Assembly (NCBI RefSeq): GCF_036186745.1
Contig: NZ_CP108086.1
Span: 868,001-932,000 of the forward strand
Origin: Microbispora hainanensis
GTDB lineage: Bacteria > Actinomycetota > Actinomycetes > Streptosporangiales > Streptosporangiaceae
Direction of reading: 5' to 3'
Length of the DNA: 64,000 bases
In this document: piece after piece, positions 35,495 through 43,557 of the stretch
Numbering within the stretch: the first letter of the stretch is position 1
How the letters are laid out: every line of letters begins with the position of its first letter
Notes under the pieces: model-generated
Told to the model about the DNA's origin: nothing
What the model saw: only the letters and a program-made list of their open reading frames with translations
Database searches by the model: none
Position numbers and translations under genes: made by a program

Positions 35495-36439
35495 TCATGC
35501 GGCCTGAGCCGGCGCGTCGCGCAGCTCGGCCGCGAATCCCTCGGACACCGAGGAGTAACGGGGACGCCAGTCCAGGTGCAGCCGGGCCCAGGTGTTGGCG
35601 GCGCCGCGCAGCAGGTTCATGAACGCCACCCCCCAGCTCCCGACCGCCAGCCGGGCCAGCGCGGCAGGCGCCCTCTTCGGCGCCGGGGCGCGAAGGAGGG
35701 CGGCCAGCTCCGGCAGCCATCGGCGCAGCGGCTCCGGCCGGTCGTCGACGATGTTCAGCACGCCGTTGACGTCGGGCTTGTCCAGCGCGGCCGCGACGGC
35801 GGTCGCGACGTCGTCGGCGTGCGTGAAGGAGAAGACCGCGTTCCCGCCACCGACCAGCGGCACCTTCCCCGCCCGTGCCTGCCGGACGAAGGATCCGCCG
35901 GGGGCGTAGATCGAGCCGGGCCCGTACAGGTGGCCCAGCCGCAGCACCAGCCCGCCCGCCTGCGTGGTCAGGCGCTCCAGCTCGGCCAGCGCGTCCAGCA
36001 CGGGCACGAACTGTCCGGGCGTGCCGGTCCGCCACAGCGGGGCGTCCTCGTCGGCCATGCCCTCGCCCGGCTGATAGGCGTAGGCCAGGCCCTGACTGAT
36101 GATCCGCGCTCCGCGGGCGGCCTCGATGAGGTTCCGGGTGCCCTCGGTGCGCAGCCGGTTGGTCACCGCGAAATCGCGCGCCAGATGCCGGGGATCGATC
36201 TCGGCCGGAATCGCGGTGAGCATGTTCACCACCGCGTCGGGCGCCGCCTTCCCGACCGCGCGGCGCACCCCGTCCCGGTCCAGCGCGTCGGCGACCACCA
36301 CCCGGGCACCCGCCGCCTCCAGCTTGGCCGTGCCGCTCCCCGGCCGGGCCAGCCCCAGCACTTCGTGCCCCACCGCGGTCAACAGCGGAACCATCCGCTC
36401 ACCGATCACCCCAGTGGCCCCCGCGACGAGAACTCGCAT
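35495..36439 (-). CDS. NAD(P)-dependent epimerase/reductase, likely ECF41 target
   Basis: A 314-residue extended/atypical SDR. N-terminal MRVLVAGATGVIGERMVPLL binds the cofactor, and GRASP-like surroundings include DAVVNMLTAIPAE and GLAYAYQPGEG. ATG 36439 is chosen because AAGGAG lies five bases upstream. ECF41 sigma factors typically drive exactly this kind of gene, and a consensus ECF41 promoter lies 58 bp upstream. The physiological substrate is unknown. Confidence 0.88.
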   Translation of the reverse strand: MRVLVAGATGVIGERMVPLLTAVGHEVLGLARPGSGTAKLEAAGARVVVADALDRDGVRRAVGKAAPDAVVNMLTAIPAEIDPRHLARDFAVTNRLRTEGTRNLIEAARGARIISQGLAYAYQPGEGMADEDAPLWRTGTPGQFVPVLDALAELERLTTQAGGLVLRLGHLYGPGSIYAPGGSFVRQARAGKVPLVGGGNAVFSFTHADDVATAVAAALDKPDVNGVLNIVDDRPEPLRRWLPELAALLRAPAPKRAPAALARLAVGSWGVAFMNLLRGAANTWARLHLDWRPRYSSVSEGFAAELRDAPAQAA

Positions 36440-36496
36440 GATCACTCCTTGGTCCGCCCCGGCGTTCTGGCCGGGATCCGCCGTTCACGGCAACCA

Positions 36497-36523
36497 GACG
36501 AGCCGGCCCGCCCCCGCGTGACA
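36497..36523 (-). promoter_or_regulatory. ECF41-type promoter upstream of the epimerase gene
   Basis: On the minus strand TGTCACG (36517-36523) is followed after exactly 16 bases by CGTC (36497-36500). The published ECF41 consensus is TGTCACA, 16 bases, CGTC. It lies 58 bp before the epimerase ATG on the correct strand. Confidence 0.8.
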
Positions 36524-36771
36524 ATCACGGCAGTGATCCACGTCACAATCCGGCACCGATGGACGATCCCGGCCGTCCGCGGACGCTTCCAGTGCGGCTC
36601 GCTCACCTATGCCGCCTGCGCCCCGACCGCCGGGCGCCTCTGCCATCCGGCCCTCAGAGGCCGCGCGGAGCCGAGATCAAAAGGGGGTGGACGCGGCGGG
36701 AACATGCGGCGCACTCGCGATGTTGCCATGACTGCTCTCGGCAACAGTGATGCGCACGGAAGGGACGACAG
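36524..36771. other. Divergent intergenic region before the mycoredoxin gene
   Basis: No gene is seen. TGTTGCC (36721-36727) and GGCAACA (36740-36746) form an inverted repeat with a 12-base spacer, ending 25 bases before the mycoredoxin ATG. GGAAGGG precedes that ATG. The repeat could be an operator or a small hairpin. Confidence 0.4.
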
Positions 36772-37011
36772 ATGGCGCTGACGGTTTACACCACGAGCTG
36801 GTGCGGCCCCTGCAAGCGGCTGAAGAGCCAGCTCACCCGGGAGGGCATCGTCTTCAGCGAGGTGGACATCGAGCAGCACCCGGACGCCGCGGACTTCGTC
36901 GCGAGCGTGAACAACGGCAACCAGGTCGTCCCCACCGTGGTCGCGGACTGCCACACCATGACCAACCCCTCGGTCGCCGAGGTGAAGCGGCACCTCGAAG
37001 GCGCCTGCTGA
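36772..37011 (+). CDS. Mycoredoxin (glutaredoxin-like)
   Basis: A 79-residue thioredoxin-fold protein. The CxxC active site TTSWCGPCKRLK is at about residues 8-19, and the cis-Pro region NQVVPTVV is at 51-58. Mycoredoxins reduce mycothiol mixed disulfides in actinobacteria. The site is CGPC, the thioredoxin type, whereas classical Mrx1 has CGYC. Its place between uvrD2 and nudC matches the M. tuberculosis gene Rv3198A. It ends one base before the nudC stop. Confidence 0.9.
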   Translation: MALTVYTTSWCGPCKRLKSQLTREGIVFSEVDIEQHPDAADFVASVNNGNQVVPTVVADCHTMTNPSVAEVKRHLEGAC

Positions 37012-37012
37012 C

Positions 37013-37918
37013 TCACCACTCGGTGTCGGGGATCGGCTCCCCATACCAGGTCTCGATCAGCCGCCGGGCGATCGAGACCTGGCCGGGCAGCACCAGGTCG
37101 CCCGAGCGCACCTGTGCCTCCAGCTCCTCCCGGGACAGCCAGCGCGCCTCGGCGATCTCCTCCAGATCGGGACGCAGCTCGGTGGTGACGGCGCGGGCGA
37201 AGAAGCCCAGCATCAGGCTGCGCGGGAACGGCCAGGGCTGGCTGCCGAGATAACGCGGCGCGGTGACGGCGACGCCCACCTCCTCCAGGACCTCGCGGAC
37301 CACCGCGTGCTCCAGCGACTCCCCCGGCTCCACGAACCCGGCGAGCACCGACATCCGGCCCTGCGGCCACTGCGGGCCGCGCGCGAGCAGGATGCGGTCC
37401 TCGTCGTCGTGCACCAGCATGATCACCGCGGGGTCGACGCGCGGGAAGTGCTGGCTGCCGTCCCGCGAGCACACCCGCATGTGGCCCGACGCGGTGACGT
37501 CCGTACGGCTGCCGCACCGCGGGCAGTATTCGTGGCTCGCGTGCCACGCCTCCAGCGCCACCGCGTAGACGAGCAGCCCGGCGTCGCGGTCGTCCAGCAG
37601 CACCGCGGCCTCTCGCAGGCCCGCCGCGTCGCCCTCCGGCAGCGGCGCGTTGACGGCGAAGTAGGGCACGCCGTCCTCGTCCACGCCCAGCAGATAGCGG
37701 GTGCCCTCCGGCGCCTCGGCCGGCGAGGTGAGCACCAGGGCCGCGCCGTCGGTGAAGCGGCGGAGCAGGGTGCGGCCGTCGTGGACGAGGAGAACCCGCG
37801 TCTTCTCGGCCTCCCACGCCCGCCGCAGCCATTCCTCGTCGCCCCGCAGGGCCGCCGATCGGTCGATGGCGCTGCGCGCCAGGAGCAGGGGTCCGAGCAG
37901 TCCGTCCGCGATTTCCAC
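37013..37918 (-). CDS. nudC: NADH pyrophosphatase NudC
   Basis: About 301 residues. The zinc region EYCPRCGS...MRVCSRDGSQ retains three cysteines and lacks the fourth. The Nudix box begins GFVEPGE and ends REVLEEVG, and SQPWPFPRSLMLGF is the NudC-specific motif that follows. The enzyme cleaves NADH and removes NAD caps from RNA. GTG 37918 is favoured because GGAAGGA lies seven bases upstream; an ATG at 37981 gives a longer form. Converges with mycoredoxin. Confidence 0.93.
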   Translation of the reverse strand: MEIADGLLGPLLLARSAIDRSAALRGDEEWLRRAWEAEKTRVLLVHDGRTLLRRFTDGAALVLTSPAEAPEGTRYLLGVDEDGVPYFAVNAPLPEGDAAGLREAAVLLDDRDAGLLVYAVALEAWHASHEYCPRCGSRTDVTASGHMRVCSRDGSQHFPRVDPAVIMLVHDDEDRILLARGPQWPQGRMSVLAGFVEPGESLEHAVVREVLEEVGVAVTAPRYLGSQPWPFPRSLMLGFFARAVTTELRPDLEEIAEARWLSREELEAQVRSGDLVLPGQVSIARRLIETWYGEPIPDTEW

Positions 37919-38012
37919 GCCGTCATCCTTCCACTGCCGCCGCTCCGGCAATCTCCCCGCCCTTTCCCGTTCGCCGGTCAAATGATCGTGCTCCCGGCTA
38001 GGATGCGGTCAC

Positions 38013-38031
38013 TTAGGTTAGCCTTACCTAT
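38013..38031. promoter_or_regulatory. Iron box (IdeR/DmdR-type operator)
   Basis: TTAGGTTAGCCTTACCTAT matches the 19-base consensus TTAGGTTAGGCTAACCTAA closely and ends nine bases before the first siderophore gene. Under iron sufficiency the Fe(II)-regulator would bind and block transcription. Confidence 0.88.
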
Positions 38032-38040
38032 GGAGGGCCG

Positions 38041-39222
38041 GTGCGGCTGTACCTCACCACGCTCAACCCGACCGATTCGGTGACCGGCGGGTTCCTCCCC
38101 GCCGCGGCCGCGCTGGGCTGGGACGTGACGATACTCACCGACCAGCCTGATCGGTATCCGGGCCACGACGTCGTGGCGGCGGACGTCCGCGACTTCCGGG
38201 CCGTGATCGACGCGGTGGCCGCCCACCACCGGCCCGACGTGATCTTCTCCAACTCCGACCATCTCCAGGCCGCGACCGCGCTCGCCGCCGAGTATTTCGG
38301 CCTGCCCGGCAAGGACTGGCGGGCCTGCGTCACCGCCAAGAACAAGGCGCTCACCCGCCGCGCCCTCGCCGCCGTCGAACCGGTCAGGTCCGTACGGATC
38401 CCTCCCAGCGCGGACCCGGCGGAGGGCCTGCCGGACGGCCTGCCGTACCCGGTGGTGGTCAAGCCCGCGCAGGGCGTGGCCAGCGAGGACGTCGTGCTGG
38501 TGGACGGGCCCGACGCGCTGGCCGCGGCCGTCGCGGCGGCGCGGGAGCGGCGGCCGGGGGAGGTCGTGGTCGCGGAGGAGTTCCTCGACGGGCCGGTGCG
38601 CACACTGGAGACGCTCGGCGACGACGAGACCCGGCGCGTGCTGGGCGGGTTCGCCACCACGCTGGGCCCGCTGCCGCACTTCGTGGAGGAGCGCCTCGAC
38701 TGGCGGCCCCCCGACACCGGCCACCTCGCCCATCTCGGCGCGGCGCTCGACGCGGCCGGGATCGGCTTCGGCGTGTGCCACACCGAATATGCCGTCACCC
38801 GCGACGGCCCCCGCGTCATCGAGATCAACTATCGGCTGATCGGCGACAACTGCGACTTCCTGCTCGCGGACCTGCTCGGCGTGCCGCTGCACGAGTGGAT
38901 CCTGCGCGTCCACGCGGGCGAACCGGTGTCCTCCTTCGACCTCGACTGCCTGCGCGCGGCGTACAGAGCGGCGTACGGGTCCGTGGTGAGCCTCGTGGCC
39001 GAGCACTCCGGCACGGTCACCGGCGCGCCGCCGGACCTGTCCATGGAGAAGGACGGTGTGCGGCTCCGGCACCGGGCGCTGCGCGAGATCGGCGATCACG
39101 TCGAGGTGACGGGGACGAACCGCGACTACCTCGGCCTGCTCCGCGCCGTCGGCCCGGACCACGCGAGCGTCGACGCCGCGATCGGCGCGTTCAGGAAGGA
39201 GCACCCTTGGGTGCTCGCATGA
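38041..39222 (+). CDS. ATP-grasp ligase of the siderophore operon (PvsA-like)
   Basis: A 393-residue ATP-grasp enzyme. The N-terminal preATP-grasp domain runs to about residue 100. The ATP-binding part includes YPVVVKPAQGVASEDVVLVD near residue 140 and EVVVAEEFLDGPVRT, and the metal-binding end is GPRVIEINYRLIGDN near 258. PvsA of the vibrioferrin pathway belongs to this class and joins an amino acid to a carboxylate. It is the first gene after the iron box, starts at GTG following GGAGGG and runs into the next gene. Substrates (Ala and 2-oxoglutarate in vibrioferrin) are an inference. Confidence 0.87.
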   Translation: MRLYLTTLNPTDSVTGGFLPAAAALGWDVTILTDQPDRYPGHDVVAADVRDFRAVIDAVAAHHRPDVIFSNSDHLQAATALAAEYFGLPGKDWRACVTAKNKALTRRALAAVEPVRSVRIPPSADPAEGLPDGLPYPVVVKPAQGVASEDVVLVDGPDALAAAVAAARERRPGEVVVAEEFLDGPVRTLETLGDDETRRVLGGFATTLGPLPHFVEERLDWRPPDTGHLAHLGAALDAAGIGFGVCHTEYAVTRDGPRVIEINYRLIGDNCDFLLADLLGVPLHEWILRVHAGEPVSSFDLDCLRAAYRAAYGSVVSLVAEHSGTVTGAPPDLSMEKDGVRLRHRALREIGDHVEVTGTNRDYLGLLRAVGPDHASVDAAIGAFRKEHPWVLA

Positions 39223-40817
39223 TCCCGGCGGCACGCGACCAGGCCACCGAGCGCGAGCGCTACCTGGCCGCGCGGGTGCTGAACGCCCTGCTGCGGGAGG
39301 ACTACGCCGGGATCTCCGCCAGGGTCACCCACGACAAGGACGGGGTCGCGATCGTCCTCGCCTCGGGACGGCGGGTGGGGCTCGCCCCGGGCAGTCCGTT
39401 CCAGGACTTCGCCACGGCCCCGCACGAGCGCCTGCGCCTGGCGGAGGTGCTGGAGACGCTGGAGGCCGTCGCCCACCCCGCCGACGCCGAGGGGGTCGCC
39501 GCCTTCGAGCGGGAGTGCCACGACGCGCTCGCGGCCCTGGAGGCCCACCACCGGACGCGCGGCGAGGTGGCCCGGCGGCTGCGCGGGCGTCGCGGCCTCA
39601 TCCGCTACGAGTCGCTGGCCGCGACCGTGGACCACCCGCTCTATCCGACGGCCCGCGCCCGCCTCGGGATCTCCCCCGCCGGCCTGGCGGCGTACGCGCC
39701 CGAGTTCGCCCCGGAGTTCGCGATGCGGTGGGCGGCCGTGCCGCGCGAGGGGGTGACCCTCTCGCGGCCCGATCTCCCCCGCTGGTGGCCCGCGCCACGT
39801 GACGTGGGGCTGGCGCCCGATCTGGCCCGCACGCACGTGCTCCTCCCCGTCCATCCGCTGACAGAGCCGCTGGTGGCCGGGCTTGCCGGGCTCGTGACCG
39901 CGCGCGAGGCTCACCTGGTCGTACGGCCGACCCTGTCGACCCGTACGGTCGAGGTGGCCGAGCGCGTGCATCTCAAGGTGCCGCTCCCGGCCAGCACGCT
40001 GGGCCTGCGCAACCGCCGGTCGATCAAACCCGGCACCCTGCGCGACGGCGCGCTGGCCGAGACGCTGCTGCGCGCGATCCTCGCCCGCGAACCCGGCCTG
40101 CGCGTCACGCTCGCGGACGAGCAGACCTACGGGCACGCCGGGCACGAATACCTGGGCTGGCTCGTCCGCTACCTGCCCGAAGGGGAGATCGTGCCGGTCG
40201 CCGCCCTGCTCGCGCCCCTGCCTGACGACGGGCGGCTCGTCCTGCACGAGGTGGCCGGGCGTCACTACGGCGGCGACACGGAGGCGTTGCTGCGCGACTA
40301 CCTCACGGCACTGCTGGAGTGGAACGTCACGCTGTTCGTCCGATATGGCGTCGCGCTGGAGGCCCACCAGCAGAACCTCGCGCTGGTGTTCGGCGACGGG
40401 CCCATGCGGCTGCTGGTCAAGGACAACGACGGGCTGCTCGCCTCGCCCCGGCGGCTGCACGCGGCGGGGATCGAGCCGCCCGGCTTCGGCGACGAGCGCA
40501 TGCTGGCCGACGACCCGTACGCGCTCGCCGACGTCTTCGTGACGATCACCCTGCACCTGGCCGCCATGGCCGTGGCCCACGGCGCGCTGCCCGGGTCCGC
40601 CGCCACGCTCGTCGCGCGGGCGCTGACGGCGGCGCTGGAGCCGTACGGGGACGACCCGATGGCCCGGCTGCTGCGGGCGCGCACGCTGGAGGCCGCCCGC
40701 CTCACCGGCAAGTCGATGGTCGTCGCCGGGACGCTCGTGGCCAAGGACCGCACCGGGGCCAGGGACGTCAACAAGTTCTACGGCACGACCGGTCCCAACT
40801 ACCTGAGGGGTGCCTGA
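39207..40817 (+). CDS. NIS siderophore synthetase (IucA/IucC family), first
   Basis: About 536 residues. The catalytic core shows VLLPVHPLTEPLVAG near residue 212, RPTLSTRTVEVAERVHLKVP near 240 and the Glu/His metal/ATP motif YGVALEAHQQNLALVF near 385, followed by LVKDNDG and a FERRIC-type C-terminus GKSMVVAGTLVAKD. These enzymes condense citrate-type carboxylates with amines through an adenylate. TTG 39207 is preferred because GGAAGGAG ends five bases before it, while ATG 39219 (overlapping the previous stop) is 17 bases away. TTG sits in the loop of an 18-base palindrome. Confidence 0.9.
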   Translation: MGARMIPAARDQATERERYLAARVLNALLREDYAGISARVTHDKDGVAIVLASGRRVGLAPGSPFQDFATAPHERLRLAEVLETLEAVAHPADAEGVAAFERECHDALAALEAHHRTRGEVARRLRGRRGLIRYESLAATVDHPLYPTARARLGISPAGLAAYAPEFAPEFAMRWAAVPREGVTLSRPDLPRWWPAPRDVGLAPDLARTHVLLPVHPLTEPLVAGLAGLVTAREAHLVVRPTLSTRTVEVAERVHLKVPLPASTLGLRNRRSIKPGTLRDGALAETLLRAILAREPGLRVTLADEQTYGHAGHEYLGWLVRYLPEGEIVPVAALLAPLPDDGRLVLHEVAGRHYGGDTEALLRDYLTALLEWNVTLFVRYGVALEAHQQNLALVFGDGPMRLLVKDNDGLLASPRRLHAAGIEPPGFGDERMLADDPYALADVFVTITLHLAAMAVAHGALPGSAATLVARALTAALEPYGDDPMARLLRARTLEAARLTGKSMVVAGTLVAKDRTGARDVNKFYGTTGPNYLRGA

Positions 40818-40820
40818 CCC

Positions 40821-42464
40821 GTGGACGGCCTGCTCCTCGACAATCACACCCGCGATCCGCACGCCGCCCTGGCCGAGGAGGCGGCGCTCGGGGCGCTGCT
40901 GCGCTGCTGGCTACGCGAGGTCGCCATCCCCGGTGGGCACGTGCGCGCCGCGGGGCCCCACCTCACGCTCCGCGTGGCGGGGACGCCGGTGCGCGTCCGC
41001 GTCCACGGCGGCATCGCGCTGCGCTTCGACGGCCCGCCCGAGCACCTCGCGGAGGGGCGCTGGCGGCCCCTCGGCCTGTCGCCGCTCGTCGCGCTGGTGG
41101 AGCAGGAACTGGACGGGGGCCTGGACGGGGGCAACGAGGAGTTCGCCGCCCAGGTGCGGGCCGGGCGGGAGGCGGTCGCCGCGATCCTGGCCGCCCGCGC
41201 GCGGGCCGTACCGCCCGCCGACCCGTGGCTCGCCTCCGAGCAGGCCCTCGTGGCCGGGCACCCGTTCCATCCCGCGCCCAAGGCGCGCTCGGGCGACGAC
41301 TGGCCGGACTACGCGCCCGAGACGCACGCGCGGTTCGCGCCGCGGCTGCTCGGGGTGCGCGCCGACCTGGTGGCCCAGGAGGGCGACACGGCGGCGCTCG
41401 ACACATTCGGGAACGCGCCGGACGGATATGTCCCGCTGCCCGCCCATCCCTGGCAGCTCGGCCTGCTGGCCGCCGAGCTGCGCGGGCCGTTCGCGGACGG
41501 GCGGCTGGTCGACCTCGGGCCCGGCCCCCGCGCGGTCGTGCCCACGTCGTCGGTCCGGACCGTGTACGACCCCGGCACGGGCATGTGCCTGAAGTTCAGC
41601 CTCGACGTGCGGATCACCAACTGCGTGCGGAAGAACGCCTGGTATGAGCTGCGCGGCGCGGTCGAGCTGACCCGGCGGCTCGCTCCCGTCTTCGAGCGGC
41701 TGGCCCGGCGCTTCCCCGGCACGCGGTGGCTGCCCGAGCCCGGCTATCGATCGGCCACGCTCGGCACCCGGCTGCTGGAAGGGCTCGGGGTGATCGTCCG
41801 CACCGGTCCGTGGGCGGTCTGCGGGCCGGGCACCACGCCGGTGCTCGCGGGCGCCCTGGCCGCCGGTGCGGACGGGGTGCCCGAGGCCGTCCTGACCCGC
41901 CGTACGGCCGATCCTGTGGCGTGGTGGGGGGCGTACGTCGAGCGCGTGGCGTTCCCGGTGCTCGACGCCTTCTTCCGGCACGGGGTCGTGCTCGAAGCGC
42001 ACGTGCAGAACGTGCTCGTCGGGTTCGACGCCGCTGGATGGCCCGTCGAGGCGGTCTTCCGCGACCTGGAGGGCACCAAGCTGGTCACCGGACGGCACGA
42101 CCTGACCGGCGTGCCGGGCGGGGTGGCCGCCCCTTTGTCGTACGACGCCGCGCGGGGCTGGAACCGGGTCGCCTACTGCCTGTTCGTCAACCACCTGGCG
42201 GAAGTCGCCGCGACGACGGCGGGCACGGCCGACGGCGTCCTGCGCGCGTTGTGGGCGGTCGCCCGGGAGTCCCTGGAGCGCTACGTCGCGGACCACGCGG
42301 CGGGTCTCGACGCGCTCGCGCCGCTGACCCGGGTGCTGGCCGGGGCGCCGCTGCCGGCCAAGGCCAACCTGGGCGTGCGCTGGGCGAGGGCGGCCGACCG
42401 GGCCGCCGGATATGTCCCCGTCCCGAACCCGCTCCGCGTGGACGCGGAAGGAGAGCGCCGATGA
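40821..42464 (+). CDS. NIS siderophore synthetase (IucA/IucC family), second
   Basis: A 547-residue synthetase. Core motifs: GHPFHPAPKARSG near residue 151 and PLPAHPWQLGLL near 203, then TSSVRTVYDPGTGMCLKFSLDVRITNC near 240 (substrate/ATP loop), HGVVLEAHVQNVLVGF near 390 and the FRDLEGTKLV acid. Two NIS synthetases in one operon imply two condensations on a citrate or similar core. GTG 40821 starts 3 bp after the previous stop, and the end overlaps the decarboxylase ATG by four bases. It is distinct in sequence from the first, so the two probably have different substrates. Confidence 0.92.
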   Translation: MDGLLLDNHTRDPHAALAEEAALGALLRCWLREVAIPGGHVRAAGPHLTLRVAGTPVRVRVHGGIALRFDGPPEHLAEGRWRPLGLSPLVALVEQELDGGLDGGNEEFAAQVRAGREAVAAILAARARAVPPADPWLASEQALVAGHPFHPAPKARSGDDWPDYAPETHARFAPRLLGVRADLVAQEGDTAALDTFGNAPDGYVPLPAHPWQLGLLAAELRGPFADGRLVDLGPGPRAVVPTSSVRTVYDPGTGMCLKFSLDVRITNCVRKNAWYELRGAVELTRRLAPVFERLARRFPGTRWLPEPGYRSATLGTRLLEGLGVIVRTGPWAVCGPGTTPVLAGALAAGADGVPEAVLTRRTADPVAWWGAYVERVAFPVLDAFFRHGVVLEAHVQNVLVGFDAAGWPVEAVFRDLEGTKLVTGRHDLTGVPGGVAAPLSYDAARGWNRVAYCLFVNHLAEVAATTAGTADGVLRALWAVARESLERYVADHAAGLDALAPLTRVLAGAPLPAKANLGVRWARAADRAAGYVPVPNPLRVDAEGERR

Positions 42465-43555
42465 GCATCGAGGTGCCGGCGGGCGTGCGGAAGGTCGCCG
42501 AGTCGCTGGACGACGTCCCCGCCTACGTCTACGACCTGGCCGGGCTCGACCGTCACGCGGCCGCCGTACGGGCCGCACTGGCGGACACGGAGATCTGCTA
42601 CGCCGTCAAGGCCAATCCCGACCCCGAGGTGCTGCGGGTGCTCGCGCCGCACATGGACGGCTTCGAGGTCTCATCCGGGGGCGAGTTCGCGCACGTCAGA
42701 GCGGTGCTGCCGGAGGTGCCGCTGAGCTTCGGCGGGCCGGGCAAGACCGGCGCGGAGCTGGCCCTCGCCCCCTCGGCCCACCGCTGGCACGTCGAGAGCC
42801 CGGCCGAGCTGCGGCGGCTACGCGAACCGGCCGACGTGCTGCTGCGGGTCAACCTCGACGTGCCCGTCACCGGCGCGGCGCTCGCCATGGGCGGCGGCGC
42901 CACGCCGTTCGGCATGGACCCCGGCGGGATCGCCGAGTGCCTGACCCTGCTCGGGTCCTCACCGGTGCGGCTGCGCGGCATCCACGCCCACCTCGCGAGC
43001 GGCCTGGCCGCCCCTGACCTGCTCGCGCTCGCCGAGGCCGTCCTGGCGTACGGCAGGAGCCTCGGGCTGCGCGAGTTCAACCTGGGCGGCGGCATGGCCG
43101 TCTCCTACACCCGCCCGGAGGAGCTGTTCGACTGGGCGGCGTACGGCGCGGGCCTGCGGGCGCTGGCCCGGCCGGGCGAGACGCTGCGCGTGGAGCCGGG
43201 ACGCGCCCTGACGGCCTACTGCGGTTGGTATCTCACGACCGTGCTCGACGTGAAGCGCGTGCACGGGGAGCGCTTCGCCGTCCTGTCCGGCGGCACCCAC
43301 CACCTGCGGACGCCGGTCACGAAGGGCCACGACCAGCCTTTCGTGGTGCTGCCGAGGGGTGAGGACGGCGAGGACGGCCCGGTGACCCTGGTGGGGCGGC
43401 TCTGCACCCCCAAGGACGTCTTCGCCCGCCGCGTCACCGCCTCGCTCGCCGCCGGCGACGTCGTCGCCTTCGCCATGGCCGGCGCGTACGCCTGGAACAT
43501 CTCCCACCACGACTTCCTCATGCACCCGAAGCCGGCGTTCCACTACCTGAGCTGA
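42461..43555 (+). CDS. PLP-dependent decarboxylase (fold III, PvsE/LysA-like)
   Basis: A 364-residue alanine-racemase-fold decarboxylase. The PLP lysine is in ICYAVKANPDPEVLRVLA near residue 42. The glycine-rich phosphate loop EFNLGGGMAVSY is near 205, and the C-terminal catalytic Cys lies in LVGRLCTPKDVFA near 312. In vibrioferrin synthesis PvsE removes the carboxyl of a seryl-citrate intermediate to give ethanolamine; here the gene ends the same kind of operon. ATGA overlap with the NIS gene shows tight coupling. DAP decarboxylase activity is less likely because of context. Confidence 0.88.
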   Translation: MSIEVPAGVRKVAESLDDVPAYVYDLAGLDRHAAAVRAALADTEICYAVKANPDPEVLRVLAPHMDGFEVSSGGEFAHVRAVLPEVPLSFGGPGKTGAELALAPSAHRWHVESPAELRRLREPADVLLRVNLDVPVTGAALAMGGGATPFGMDPGGIAECLTLLGSSPVRLRGIHAHLASGLAAPDLLALAEAVLAYGRSLGLREFNLGGGMAVSYTRPEELFDWAAYGAGLRALARPGETLRVEPGRALTAYCGWYLTTVLDVKRVHGERFAVLSGGTHHLRTPVTKGHDQPFVVLPRGEDGEDGPVTLVGRLCTPKDVFARRVTASLAAGDVVAFAMAGAYAWNISHHDFLMHPKPAFHYLS

Positions 43556-43557
43556 CT

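Noticed and set aside
42461-43555. Diaminopimelate decarboxylase for lysine synthesis
   Set aside because: It overlaps the NIS synthetase gene and closes the iron-regulated operon, so a siderophore role is more likely.
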